Below are positions 38,105 through 53,100 of a DNA stretch of 64,000 nucleotides, one piece after another (position 1 is the first letter of the stretch; each line of letters begins with the position of its first letter). The position numbers and the translations under genes are program-made. The stretch is from Pycnococcus provasolii. Taxonomy: Eukaryota > Chlorophyta > Pseudoscourfieldiophyceae > Pseudoscourfieldiales > Pycnococcaceae. The notes beneath the pieces are model-generated. The model worked only from the letters and a program-made list of their open reading frames with translations, was not told the DNA's origin and did not search any database. Location of the stretch: assembly GCA_938743325.2 (NCBI GenBank), contig OW568871.1, positions 310,001-374,000 of the forward strand. Reading direction: 5' to 3'.

Positions 38105-41100
38105 ATGAGGAGCGCCGTGAGATGGCTGCTCGGAACGGCAGCTTTGCTGTACGCCGTTTCCGTCTACTCGCAGAGGACTCCTTGGGATATTTGCATGACT
38201 GGTGGACAGGTGATAAGTTCAACTTGTCACCACGGCGACGTTGTGTACGTCAACACCAAAGCGGGTGGCTCCTGGCAGGCGCTGCGTGCGTATAAGTTGC
38301 CCGCGTGGACGCCGGGTGACGCGAGTGGGAACGCGAGCTCCGGCTCCGCGTACGGTGCCGCGACAGACCACTGGGGCACAGACGGAAACGGCGACGTGAT
38401 CACCCTACCGCTCGCGCAGTACACAGCCCCAACGATGGGTTTTGACACGTTCTTCCTCGACTTTGACCTTGCACTTGAGGTTCCTGACGGCGCTGCCGAA
38501 GAATTTAGCGACCCTGATGCTGGCGTGACGAGCGCTTGCACAACGCCAGGCGCGCAATTCACCACCACGGTGGATAACAACTGCGTGAGGCCAAGCTGCG
38601 GGGGTGCGACGTGCGTGGACATACCTGCGGATCCTCCTCCACCCCCTCCGCCACCTCCGCCACCCACTGCAGCGCCGGCACCCATACCACCCTTCGCGGC
38701 GACACGCGCTTGGACTCAACGTGTTACAACACTTAAGCCGCCGCGCGCCATGGCGGCGTGCGGCAGTCACACTTTCGTCGTGGGAGACTCGAACGACGGC
38801 GTGTCGGGCGAGGTGTCCATGACACGCGTTACAAAGCCTCGAGTGACCGACACGCTCACTGGCGAATACGCTCATGAAGCGGAGTTCTACCAAGAGTTAC
38901 CAGCCACCATCAAGGACGCCCGTCTTTACGGCGCTAGCGACGTCGCCTGCTTCAGTCGCAAGAGCGCTGTGGAGGAGGTTGCCAACGGAGCTGTGAGGGC
39001 GCATCTGACGACTCGCTTCGCTTACGTCGTTATCGCGAACAGAGGGCTCGCTTTTATTTCCTTTCCAGAGGATGGCCCGCCGGTGATCGTGGACTACATA
39101 GACAACGAAGCGTTGAATCAGAAGCTGACCGGCCCGCAGAACTTTTATGCAACTCGTATCCGCCTACTCGACTCGTACGGCACTGGAGATCGCGCCATCA
39201 TCGCCCTTCTGTCAAATAATGACAACGACCTAAAGCTACTCGAATTCACGGGTGGTGCTGGATCAACGAGGGAACTGCTGCCCAGCTTAAGAGATGAGTA
39301 CAACAAGCTCTATGCCGGGGGTGACATGAGCATGTTTGATGCCCCGTGGAGGTCCGTCGAATTTATCCCCGACGATCAGCCCGTTGCCATGGCAGGATAC
39401 TTCGACACTCGCAACTTACAAATCTCCATCGTGGGCTCCGCGGATACCGCCTTTATTGGACTTGTGACAGTCGCGATGTCAATGAATGGCAACGTACTCG
39501 AAGCGGCTTTGTCATCTTTCAAGGTGTCTTTCGAAGCTGGGCTCTTTCTTGCGAGAGACTCATGCGCAATAAATTCGGCGAGAACGAAGCTGTACGTTGC
39601 GCTGACAAACGGCCTTGCAGTTTACAATCTGAACATCGATGACGCTGGCCCACTAGATCCAACGCTAGACTCGAGCGTGGGTATGGGAAATGATGCAGAT
39701 ATTGTCGCGATCGCTTGTCCGAACGGTGGTGATCGGGTGCTTCTGTCTGCGACCGGGGGTTCAAATGCTGGTAAGATTCTTGCCGTAGATAGGACTGCCG
39801 CAGGACTGCCTCCGGTGATTCCTTTTGGCGCCGATGACGCAGGAACGTACTTTCCCGCCGGCCGTGCCGCAATGGTGCATGGCAGATATGTCGTTGCGTG
39901 CCAGAATTCGGGAGGTAGCGGTTACTTATCCCGCGCAGATATTCTTGATGGCTATTTATATACCGCAGAATTGATCTCGACATCTCAGGACTTTGGCTTT
40001 TGTGCCCCACCTTACGGTCTACACATGGCTGCAGATCCGACAGCTCCAGTTCAGGTGAATTTTCCGACTAGGAGCTCGTGCGTCGCAGCGGGATTTCGCT
40101 GTGGAGACACAAATAATGATGGAAACCTCGCGGATCCTGCGGATTCTAGCCTGAATAGCAACCGTAATGCCATAGGCTGCGAAAACGCGGGCGGAACCAC
40201 ATCTCAAAATACAATTTGTCAGTTTTGGAGCGCTGACGTCGACGGCGACATGATAGTCACGTCATTAGACATGTACGTGCTCGGTGCGATCCAGCTAGGA
40301 GAGCTAACAACGGCCGGATTGACCACTGCATGCAGTGTTCCTGCCGCAGTAACGCCTACGCCTGGGCCTGCACCTGCGCCGGGGGTTACACCTGCGCCCA
40401 TGCCAGGTGAGACTCCAGTGGCACCAACACCTGGGGTTGACCCCCCGACTAATGGAACAACACCAACGCCTGGCGGGGACAACTCAACGACTGTGGCACC
40501 GACACCGGGAGACGGCAATTTTACAAACACAACAACTTTGCCGGTCAATTATACAAACACAACAACTTTGCCGGTAAACACGACTACGGCACCGGTGAAC
40601 GCTACGACAGCACCCCCGGAACTTAAGGACTTTCCCGGAGTTATCTTGACACCAACGACGTTGAATCTTGAGGAGGCAGAGAAAATCGGGGAGCGTGGCG
40701 CAGTTCAGTCGTACGATATCACGCTTTCTTCTGCTCCTGTCGTTCCACTGAACGTTACGTTGAGCATTCCGCAGTCTGAACAATCCCAGGTGGATATTCA
40801 ACGAGACGGGGATGTCGAGTTCTTCAAGACGATCAACTTCAAATTCACTCCTGAAGCGTGGGATGCGACTCCAAAAGTGGCAGTGCACGTATTTGCTCTT
40901 GCTGATGGAGTCGCAGAGGGCAACCACTATGCTTCGCTTCAGCATAGAGTAAATGTGAGTGATGCAGCAGATCTTGCTTTGTTTCGCCATAACAGCCTCG
41001 GAGGTAGCACCAACGTGAAGCTAAATTTGCGTGATCACGCATCGGTCTCGGCAAGTCTGCTGTTCACGCCATCAGGAAGTCTGACGATTAACGAAGGCTC

Positions 41101-44100
41101 CAACGTTACAATTCAGGTGTCGCTATCAAGCCGCCCTGATGCAGATGTCACTGTCACATTTACCGTATCCGCAGATTTTGTGAGTTCAGTAAATCTTCGA
41201 AACGGCACAAATGCTGATCCTAAGCTCGGAGGTGCATCAAGCTTTACGATGCGATTCACGCCTGAGGGTTTCGACGCCAAACAATCTATGCTCATATCTA
41301 ATCAGGAAAACAGTATTGCTCACGGTCGACGGAATACTCAGCTTACTATCGGCGTTAGTTCCTTGAATCCAGTTTATGCAGCTCTCAAGCCTGATCCGGT
41401 ACCGCTCACGCTTCTCGACGATAGCTCGGCTGGAATTAATGTCAGCCCGTCGAGTGGCTTAGTCGTAAGAGAGGGTTCCTCGAACGGTGCAAAAGTGTCA
41501 ATCGCGCTAAACACTCGTCCTTTAGCAACGGTTCAGATATCGTTTGAAGAGGTGGATAAGGATGGTAATGTCGTTGCTAGCGAATTGCGGGGGTTGGACA
41601 TCACGCCGCGCACACTGACATTCACCGTGTCGAATTGGGATGAGGCGCAAGCTGTGACTCTCTTCGGTAGAGCAGATGGCGTGGTGCGTGGTAATGCTGG
41701 GAGAATCGTCACGTTGAAGGGATCTAGTGACGACTCGTCCTACGTGCTCACAAGAACACTGTCAACGACAGTTGAAGACGTGGACACTGCTTCGCTCAAG
41801 GTTTCTTCTACAGAAATCGCTTTCGAGGAAGGTAAATTCAAGCGCCTTGACGTGTCCCTTGGCAGCAAGCCCTTGTCTGAAGTGAGTGTAGTCGTTGGAT
41901 GCACTGGAAGTGTGGACACGAAAGACGATGCTTACTGCCGCGATCTTGCATCGGGTGCCATCGCACAACCAATCCTTGCCGTCGCAACAGAGCCTAGCGA
42001 TATTGCCAGTCTCGACAAAACGTCAACCGGCTTAATGCTTAGTTACGAAGCGTTTTCGACAGACTCAGGTCGTGCTTACCTGGCGATGCCTGCTGATGGA
42101 AGATGTCGTGTTGCCTCAAACGGTGTACTTGGGAAGCTACAGATTCCAATGGCCTCAGTCTCATCTGATTCTTACTACAGCGGACTTACCACAAATGTCA
42201 CCGTGACTGTTACGGAGACAGATGTTGCAAGGATCTGCTGGGGTGCCACGACGTGCGAGCAGGCGTTGACGAACCAGGTGATAGATGGAGTGCTAGACAC
42301 ATCAATCACCGTTCGGGAATCACCCACGCCATCATCAATTTCGCTGTCATTTGCACTGCAGACAATTCCCATTTCGCCAGTCACGGTGCGTATTTTGGTT
42401 TTCACCCTAACACCCATAAAACCGTCATTTTCCCTCCCCTGCCACCAAATCAGCATAAATTTCAAAAGAGGAGACTACAAGTTCGTACCCTAACTAACTC
42501 TAGCCCTAACTCTTACCCACTCGCCAGATCAAGCTCACTCCAGACGACCAGCTCACAGTGGAGCCAAGCTCGTTTACGATCGATCCGTAAGTTTTATCTT
42601 TAACTATCCCGGATAAACAATAGCCACGCACAAAATCTAACACACTTAACTAAACTAAATAGAAGCGACTATGATGACGGTGACGTGCCATCTGGTGAAT
42701 TCAGAGTTGCTGCAAAGGATGACTTGATTGAAGAACGTATGCACACTGGCAAGCTGTCCGTGACTATGACAACAGATGATCCTTGCTACTCTGTACTTGA
42801 GCCTGTGCAGCTCTCTGTACGCATCAAGGATGATGAACTTTCAGCACCAGTTGTTAGGCCTATTGAAGTCAGCGAAGAGAAGGAGGTAGATTTTGAGACT
42901 GATCTTGGTCTGACTATCAAATTTCCAGCGGCGTGGCTTCCTGTCGCGAAGAAGGGATCGGTCACTGATTTGAATGTCAATGTGACAGAAATGAAGCCGG
43001 AGAGTGTGCCGAAGCCAATTGATGTCAAGGTATTTTCGCCACAGACAATCGTTAGCATCCGCATTGAAGCTATAGATAGCACGGACAGGTTCGCTGCTCC
43101 CGTACCTCTGTCAATACCCATCTCCCCATCTACGAATCCTGAGCTAGCAGCCATAGTCTGGTCGTATGGGCGATCGGCGAGTGATGGTTGGAACGTCCTT
43201 GAGAACACAATCTTTGACCCAGCTACAGGAACAATTAAAGGCTTAGCTGAGCACTTCAGCATCTACGTGTCAACGGAGGTGCTACCATCCGTGGTTATAA
43301 CGAGTACTACAAGTTCACTTGGCGATGAGCCACTCGTGTACACCGAAGATCAGCCAGAAGCTCTTTATCCATTTGATGGCGCCAACGCGGTATTTGAGGA
43401 TGGAGTCACAGTGCTCTCTGAGTATATCTGCGGACTCGATGTATCTCTCGTAAACTCCAACGATGGGGCGAACGCATTGGATGGATCAGAGGATCAGCTG
43501 GCGTTTGGACCGTCATCGGAGTCGTCTGCTGACGCGCAGGGCTTCTCTGCATTCTACAATGCTTCCAACCTTGTTCTATACCTGCGCAAGGGAGACGCCG
43601 ACGGCAGCGCTCTGGCAGACGATCCTGCGAAGGGCTCGCAGTGCGCCGGAAAAGCATCACTCGTCGAGTACGCCAAGGCTCTGCAAATGATTCGCTATCG
43701 CAATCCGAGTCAAAATCCGAAGAACACTGGCGATAATCGCGCGCTGCGTGTTCGCGTGCACGAAATGCACGCGAAAAAGACGCACACGTATCCTGCACGC
43801 ATCAAGGTGAACTCCTTGAATGACCCACCGACTGTGCAGCCATCGTCGAACGAGATGGTGTATAATGAGGGCACCGCATCTCGCTCACTCGATGGCGGTC
43901 TGACCATCTTTGACCCAGAAGATCATAGCTTGATCCGGGCTCGTGTGACAATCGAACCATTTGACGATACCTCGGACGTCTTCCTGTTTGATAGCTCAAA
44001 CTCAGCCTTTGAAGATGGCGCTAGTTTGCCAACGATATCCAAGGACTCAAGCAATCCGTCTGTTGGAGCGTACGATATCTCGGGCGCATTTCCGTTACTG

Positions 44101-47100
44101 ACGTACGTAAATGTTCTGCGAAGCTTTAAGTTCAAGAATGACGGGCCAGCAATTCGCTTCTTGAAACGGACGGTGACCTTCAGGGTGGAGGACGTTGATG
44201 GCGGCGTGTCAAATGCGACACGAACGCTGACGATTCGTGAGCGTAACGACCCGCCCAAGGCGGAGGATCTCGCGTTGAATGTCCGTGAGGATGAAAGCGT
44301 TGAAGGATTCGGAACTAACGGCATGCAAGCTACTGATCCCGAAGGAAACAAATTGACGTTCCGTGTGGTATGTCCAGGTTCAAAGGGCGACCTTGTTCTC
44401 GTCAACGCACAATCTGGTTCTTTCAAATACACGCCCTATCCTAACGAATTCGGCGTCGATACGATTGTATATGTTGCTCGCGATGATAAGGGTTTGGATA
44501 GCAACTTTGCTACGATCACGGTGAACATTGAGGCGACGCCAGATGCACCTGTGGCCAACGATGCCATATACAACAATGTCTTTGATGGGATCGATTTCGT
44601 CGAGAACCTCCCGGTGTCAGACTCTGATGGTGACCACGATATCAAGTTCATTCACATTGTGGTTCCTCCAATCTACGATAAGGAGGCTGTCCAATTAACG
44701 CCTGCGCCTGGTGATAGCCAAAATACGGATCAAACGCGACAACGTGGCATTAATCCGTTTCGCTATTTCATTAAGGAGGACTCTGAAACAGCAAAGCAAG
44801 AGTACGATGAGTTCAAGTACCAAGTGGAAGATCAAGGTGGTGCTCTTAGCAATCTAGCCACTGTTAAAATCTATATCAAGCGCCAGTCACAGATCGTGAA
44901 TCAGAAACCTGTGTTGTTTCCATCAGATGAGTACGTACGTGAGCATGGTAAAAAAGTGTTCCTGATCAATGCCACGGACGATCGCACCAAGAATCTTGCC
45001 TTTTTCTATGCAGGCGGGTCTCGCCCTGAGCTTGGAACACTCCACTCGTGCGACCGAACCGATGCAGCTCTGCCATTGAAGGAGCTCTGTGATGGAATTG
45101 TTGGCCCAGGCGATGGAAGCGCAGGTGATCCAGTCGAGGACACTGAATTTATTGGATATGGCGGAAAGGTTGTGTACTCAGCCAAGCGTCACCGACATGG
45201 AGTGGATGCCTTTTCCGTCGTCGCTAGGGATGTGCAGGATAAGCGTTCCACTCCTGGGGAGCTTCGGATTGAGGTGCGAGAGCAAAATGATGTTCCGGTG
45301 CCCGCATGCTCCACGAGGAGTGAATTTGGTGGCGTGCCACCAACAGCTTTTGCTACTCAGTGGAGAGCGAGTAACGTGACCGAGGCCCTCCTCGTGCTTC
45401 CTGATACTCCGGCTGATATCGATGGGGTTGACGCTGGCAAGATTCATGAGGAAGCAGCATTGCACTTCCGCGACGTCCATGCAACTGGTATGCTCAAGAC
45501 ACAGAATGTGGATGAGCTGTCGATGCTTCTACCAGTCGAACTTGCGGGAACAACGTTCGATCAGCCAGCAGCCTATACGATCTGCAACGATACGGGTAGA
45601 ATTGTCGCGATTTCACGGCCGGTTCCCCCGAAGGATGATAGGCGAGTAGGCGGTCCATCGCGCCCGCCGCCAGGATCGCGCCCGCCACCGCCGGAGCTTC
45701 ACCCGCAGCCGGTGCGGAAGGACACTTTCGTGGCGCTTCTTGCGTTCGATCCCGATGAGCCCACGAATGGCACGCTTCTCTACGAGATCATGGATCCACC
45801 AAAGATGGGTAATCTCACGCTCGTGCCTCGCGATGAGCTGCGGGTTGGTGCTTTTGAGCCGAGTAATGTCAACTTCACCGTTCGGCAAGGTGAGCCCATC
45901 TTCATGCGCTTCGCAGCATTCGAGGGGGTTCGTGGCACCGACGCCTTCCGATGGACAGCACGAGATTCGCGCCGCGGCCGCGATCTATCGTCGCGTGCAG
46001 GTTTCCTCGTGAGCATTTCGGTCATGTGTCCACCAGGCAGCATTATCGATCCTGGCAACGAAACAAAGTGTACGCCCTGTGAGCCAGGTTTTTACAATGA
46101 TCCTGACGTGTTTGATCAAGTAGACTGCTATCCGTGCGTGGAGGGAACTTACAACAGCAAGCACGGCGCCACGCAATGCGAGCTCTGCCCCGAGGGTACA
46201 TATGAGCCATCGCAGGGAATGTTGCAATGCACACCTTGTCCTCATTCCAATCAGACCACTCCAACGGGAGCAAAGCAGCAGAAAGAGTGCAAATGTGGCC
46301 TCGGCTACTGGCAGACGTGGCCAGAGACGTGGGCGCATCTCTTTCCCAATTTGGATCCATCTGGCAGCGGCGTGTGCGTTCCTTGCGACCCAGAGCGAAC
46401 AGTGTGCGACATAATCGGGCAGCGCATTCCAAAGCCTCGTTCTCGCAAGTACTTTGTGAATCCCAAAAATGCATTCGACGTCGCCACGTGCGATCCAGAG
46501 GCTTCGTGTCTCAGGCACAGGACGACACAGGATGTACTCGTGGGGACATGCGCGGTTGGATATCAATGGCCAGGTCGTGGAAGTACCGAAAATGTCACCG
46601 GAGATGCGTGCACAGAGTGCCAGCAGAAGTATTATCGCGACAATCGTCTGTGCAAGAAGTGTCCAAAGGAGGCGTGGCTGGTTTTCGTGGTCTTCGGTGC
46701 GGTTGCAGTTGCTATTGCGCCTGTCCTTGTCAAGCTCGCGCAAGCTTCGCAGGGATTTAGCGCAGTGAACATTGCAATATCGTACTTCCAGGTGAATGCA
46801 ACATTCCGGCAATTCAACTTTCAGTGGCCCAGTATCGTCGTCGACTGGTTTGACTTCCTCGCTATCCTAAATATCGACGTTGCATGGCTTGCTCCGGAGT
46901 GCTTAGTATCGTGGTCATTCTTGAATAAGATGGCAATGATTCAGGCGATGCCCGTGCTATATATGGCCATCTTCGGATTCAACTATGCCGTTTATTTTGT
47001 GTACATCCTCTATCAAGATTGGCGCTCACTGGAAAACAAATCAGAGAGCGACTCTGACCCGCAAACGCCTCATGCTTCTCGAAGCCTCAAACGCAAATTG

Positions 47101-50100
47101 GCGGAAGTGTACTCATCTGCAAAGGCGCATGCCGCTGCAGATCTCGGCGAGCACTACGGCCGTGTGAAGAGTGCCTTTTCTCTTTTCCTCCTGTGGGGTT
47201 ATCTTATCATTGGAACTGTCACATTCGAGTACTTCAACTGCTCTCAGGTTGGAGACACGTGGCGCATGCGCGTGGATCCGAGCGTGCGATGCACATGGTT
47301 CCCGTGGATTGACGAGTCGCAGCGCACCAGGCAAGGCATGCACTATCGTCTCGCCCCTGTTGCAGTTATCAGTTTTTTCTTGTATCCGGTTGGCATCCTT
47401 GTGCACTTCGCGTGGGTTCTATTTTCTAACAGAGATGTTCTGAAGAATAGGTACATGATCGAGTCCTGGCTCAGCGATGCAAAAGACGAGCTTGACAAAG
47501 ACTTCAAGAAGGAGAAGCAAGAGAAGGAACAGAAGGAGGAGAAGGAAGAGAAGGAGCGGAGAAAGTCTTCTACGGAGATCGACGTTTCCATGGCGAAGGC
47601 TCGTGGAATTTTCGCGTGGATGACTCTGTGGTTTACGAGCTTCGTCACCTTTACGAAACACCAAGAGGCACGAAGTCCGTTCCAGGTTCTTCGCGAGAAT
47701 GATGCCAAAAGCGAGGACTTGCTGAGCCACACAAAGGTGGAAGCATTTAAAGGTGAAAGTGGTGAGGCAAATGTGAAGAATGCACTCCGCCTGCGTACGC
47801 TGCAAGTTGCGTATGGTTTTTTGTTCAAGCGGTACGAAAGTGGTACGTTATTTATATTTGTTCGTTGTTTCCTGTGTTATCCACAGTCACTCACTCCCTT
47901 GCTCACTTGTCCACTCACTCTTACTTCATCAAATTCAATCAGACTATTACTGGTGGGAGATCATGGCATTCCTGCGCAAGCTTGCCATTGCAGCCGTGCG
48001 ACTGCTGCACAACCCGTTGGACCAGGTGGTTGGCGTTGCCGCGATTTTGCTCGTGAACATCGCGGCGACGGCCCAGTGTGACCCTTATGAGGAGCAGTAC
48101 CTCGACTACATGGAGCTTGTCGCTCTCATGTGCAACCTAATGATTTTATTCAGCGGATACCTCTTCTACAGCGACTTGCTCAGCGATAATGAGATGAACA
48201 CTGCTGGTATTTTGATCGTGCTTTTGATGGCTGGCAGCATAGTAGCCATGGTCATATGGGTGCTGTGGGATATATCTCCACTAATTCGCAAAGGTGCCCA
48301 GCTTTACCTGCCGAATACCTACATTGTTCTGCCTCTCGTGAAGTTCAATCCCAACTTTAGGAAGAAGAAAGGTTCATCGATGAAGTCGTGGATTCCATTT
48401 AAGATCCAATTTGTTCAAATCCGACTGGGAATTTACCGCCAAGAGAGGCTGAACAGGCAAAAGTCGATCAGTCAGAAAGTGAATGAGAAAGAGAATGTGG
48501 TGTCGCATCATGAAGTACGACGCAGTGAAATTGCCGGATATAAAAAGGAGGCAAAAGTGAGACTTCAGCTTCAAGCGACGCGTAGCGGACAGCTCGTACT
48601 TGCAAGTGAAGAAGATGATGATCCTAATGACCCTTCGGACTCTCAACCATCGGATCAAGATGGACAGAAAGGCTCTTCTTTCGTGGACGTCACTGAAGCG
48701 CAGAAGGGCCTTGCAGCGATGAAGGTTATTCGAGCTTTTATCATGGACCCCAAAACGTCAAAGGTACTACAGAATGCGCGGGCAACCTTGGACAGTAAGG
48801 CGTACTTGACTCTAAAGCAATGGATTGAGGATGATCGTGCCGAACGATTTGAGAATCCAGATGCCTATGATGGATCGAAGCGTGAGATTGTGGACTTGGC
48901 CATGAATCTTCTCTTCGATGCTCTCCCCACGACATTTAAGGATGAGGTGAGCAAGGAGAATGAGAACACATTGCTTCGCTCCATACGCAAGTTTGCCAAG
49001 CAACAGTACAATCATGACCAAAAACATCAACATGGGCGTGATGGACGCCGTATGATGAGCGAGGCTGATGTTCAAGCCGTTCGCTTCCGTCGCAATTCGA
49101 ATCCGAACATCCATCAGATTCCCCTTGTTGGAGGCGTTATAAAAAGCTCGAGCGCAGAGAACGTGTGGAATTACGTATGCTTCGAGATGGGCGATGTTTG
49201 GATTCTGCAACCTGGAGCAAGGATTGTGCTCCCCAAGGGCAACCGTGGCGTTACGCTTCTTGGCCTGCCCGCGGGTACTGAGATTCAGCCGCCCAAACAT
49301 TGCGAGTTTGCCACCGAGGACGTACCACGCAAGAAGCACTTTGTTGTGCGCAAGGGTGATCGTCGCCGCTCATTGCGTGTCCAGGGACATGCCACAATCT
49401 TGATTCCGTCGAGCCTGCTCGAACCAATCATGACTAGCCTGCCCGTTGGAACCACAGTCATCGATCATCCCAAAGTGGACAGTGCCAATGATGATCAGGA
49501 AGGCGGTCTCCAGGAAACCCCAACTCTAAAACGATTTGATTCGCTTGGTGGGAAAAAGTCGCGCTCCATTGCGGGACTCGACGCGGCGACGCGGCGCAAG
49601 CGCTTGCTAGCGTATCTTGATAGAATTCATTCCCAGGTTGAGGCTAATCAAAGAAGCCAATACACGTCGAGTGTGCTTGAATGGGAAAAGCTAAGCAGCA
49701 CAATGCAGCAGCAATCTAGCAGCATCGCAGGGAAAAGGGATAGCACGGAGACTTCGAAGAATCGAGTCGTGACGGCAATCGGACGAGCGGGGGTTGCGCT
49801 TAGGACGATGATGGTGACCGCAATGCTTGGCTTCCTTGGATTCGCTAAGGTCAGCGAAGCTGCGCTTGTGCTGCCTGAGCCTGGCTGGGTGCCAGCTAGC
49901 GCAGATGATCTCGGAATTGGAGCCATTTTGAACATTCATGAGGTTCGTTTTCACTGCTTCATTGCTTGAATGCTTAGAAATTTGCTCCTGGGGACATTTC
50001 ATTTCATATTGACATCTAACACCGAACAAAAACTTCAATACTCTAGGATACTCCCTTCAAGGGAAACTTGGATCAGGCGATTAAAATGCAAGATGGAAAT

Positions 50101-53100
50101 GCTCAAATGAGTGCTCTGGATTATCGTGACTTTCAGGTTGCATGCGAGCCTCAGTTGGGTACTCTAAATGTGACGTCTGGAGATACATTTACGTACACAC
50201 CGTTTGAAGATAAATTTGGCGAAGATATTTTTTCGTTCCAGTACTTCGACCAGAATGTGCTTGTGGATACACCTGGACAGAACGAGCTTCCACCCCAGGC
50301 GCAGCGACTGCTCGTTAAAGTTAAGATTGCTCCGAGAAATGACGCCCCGCTGGTTGACCCTACGTACGAGATCCCGACGAGCTTGGTGCCAAATAAGGTG
50401 CCAGACGCAAATCAACGCAAGGGGCTGCCCACCGACCCGCCCCAGCGCCTTGTGCACATTCTCAAACCGGAGTCTGGCGTTGATGCTGATGGTGACAATC
50501 TCAGATACAGCATTATTTCGCCACCAAAACGTGGCGATGCAGAAATTTATGACACGAACACGCTGAGCTACATTCCATTCGCTTATGTTGAGGATGTTCG
50601 AGACGCATTAGAATACCGCGTGGATGACTGCGGCTTAGGCTTAGGGGACGCGAACGAGCTTCTGATTTGCAATCCAGAGACAAGAAAATGCGAAGTAGAG
50701 GCTGGAAAGGAAGAGAGAGCTAAGAGTGAGGGTGATAACCTACCCATTGGGCGCGAATGCGCATTCCAAGACGGACAAATTACACTTTCTATTGGCAGTC
50801 CTGTTGGTCTACCACCGCCGCTGAAATCGATGGACATGAATATTCTTGAAGACGCTGTGCTCATTGGGCACCTGCGGCGCGGTTCGCTCCCCGCAGAGCT
50901 CACGTCGTCTGACGTGCGTTACAAGATAGCCCGCGGCCGCCAACCCAAACATGGCAAGGTGGAGATACTCTGCAACAAAATGGATTGTCCGCTAACACAG
51001 GATGGAATCGTCGACGACAGCTTTGATATGGGCGCATATCGATATACACCGGATTCTCACTGGAGCGGAGAAGATTCCTTTGCTTTCGGCCTTGTCAGTA
51101 GCAATGATGATTACGATGCAATTAACCCTGATCCGGTGGCTGAGGTGAAGATCATCGTTACACCCGTGAACGATGCTCCGTCGGTGCTTAATGATGCAAG
51201 TTTGGAACGCGCAGAGGAGGCTCTTGGTGTGCTCAACGTGATTGACAAGGTTGTAAGCGGTAGTCCGAAACCGCTCATGCAACGGCCGCAATCGAACAAT
51301 GCACAGCTCAACGAAATACTCGGAAACTTCAAACGCGTGAATGAGACTCTCGCTCGACTTGCTGGCGCCCCTATGAGATTGCCACCAGGTCAAGAGCCAA
51401 GCACTCCCTTACGCAGCGCGAAGACGCTCGAGTTTGCGCTGAAGCGTTACGGACGCATCTGGATTATCGCGGAGGACAATGACAGTGCAGATCTAGAAAT
51501 TGCCCTGCGTGTGGCACCTCAGCATGGAACGCTTTTCTTGAAATTGGGCGAGAATAACACTGACCCGGATCCCTACTATGATGTCTGGACACCTGAAGTC
51601 AAGAAGATGCCAATGGTGAAGCGTAAGATTCGCAACAAAGCACTGGGAGGACAGGAGCGCACCTACCACGTATATCAAGCATGGTTTCAGGTCAATGCTC
51701 TCTTGCGCGGTTCCCCTCTTGAGCTTCTTCAGTTCAATATCACGGACGACGAGGGTGCCATGACAGTTGCACAGATTCCTGTGTCTGTACCTTGTTCACC
51801 TGGTTATCACGTTTCAGGCGACGACAACGAGGTTTGCACGCCATGTGCGCGTGGCACATTTGCGCCGCGGAAAGAAATGATTCGGTGCTCTCTTTGCATC
51901 GAAGGATATTCTTCAAAGGAGGGCTCCAAAGCTTGTGATCCGTGCCCACTTAATACATACGCAGAGAAAAAAGGCGCCCCGAAATGCTCGAGCTGCCCGG
52001 CGAATGCCGATGGCGGGGGAACAAGTGTCACGCTCACGATCGGCTCCACGAATCGAACGGCGTGTGTGTGCGCACCAGCAATCGCTCCTGAGCTGACGCG
52101 CGAGTACGATGAGGAGGGAAGATTGGTTTCCGAGCGCGCGATGTACGAAGATGGCATGCGAGGCTACTACGGATCACCTGGGGGACAGTGTCTACCATGT
52201 CCAGGGCCCGGTCCGCAACCTGATGGAAAGCGTGTGCCAGAGTGGACGATGTGCAACAGCCATGCCATGCGATGGCCGGTAAGTCGTTCTGGCTTCTTCG
52301 TCGAGATTCCACGTGGACTTCCACCATCCCCACCGCCAGGCATGCAGCCAGAAATAGCTCCGATTTCAGAGAAGGTGATCACGCGCGAGTGCTTCCCGAC
52401 AAAGGCTTGCCCAGACCACGGAGGAGATCTAGTCAAGATGCTCGCGCAGCCATGTGGCACCGGTTATGACGGCATCGCATGCTCGGACTGCGCGAACGAC
52501 TATTACCGATTCCGGGGAGTTTGCAACGAATGTCCTGAAAATGCCACAGCCTGGTTCACTATATGGGTCATGATCCTCATCGCCATCGCCGTTCCCGCGG
52601 CTTTCAGGTTCTCGAATATGCTTCAGCGCATGCCGAGCTTTAACCAGATAATCAACCTTACGCAGATGATTGGTGTGTACGGATTGATGGCACTTAATTT
52701 TGTCGGACCGCTCAAGTGGCTCGTCGAAAATATTTCAATCTTCAACTTCGACCTAGCACTCGTGCACCCAGGGTGTGTGGTGTCTGGCTTCACGTGGGAT
52801 CGCAAGTGGGTTGGCTCACTTGCATTTCCTTTGCCATTTGTTGCTATACTTTTGGGCAATATCGCGCGCATCTGGCTCACAAGCAAGTTTGCTGAGCGGT
52901 ATGGCACGTTCCTCATAGAGCACTTACCTGAATGGTTTATGCATCCTGGAACGCAATTCAGGCGTAGCGCCACGAAATCTCCCTCGAAGGACGTCGAGGG
53001 TGCCTCCACAAACGGGAGTGGCGGTGGTTCAGCAGAAGAAGGCAAAAAAGATGACGATCACGATCACGACGACAATGGACTTCTTGCACAAGGCTTTAAG

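Noticed and set aside
47780-49969. A separate gene starting at an internal methionine near 47780
   Set aside because: The upstream part of this frame is intronic (47843-47942); the exon beginning at 47943 joins in phase to the preceding exon and completes the DYYWWE motif.
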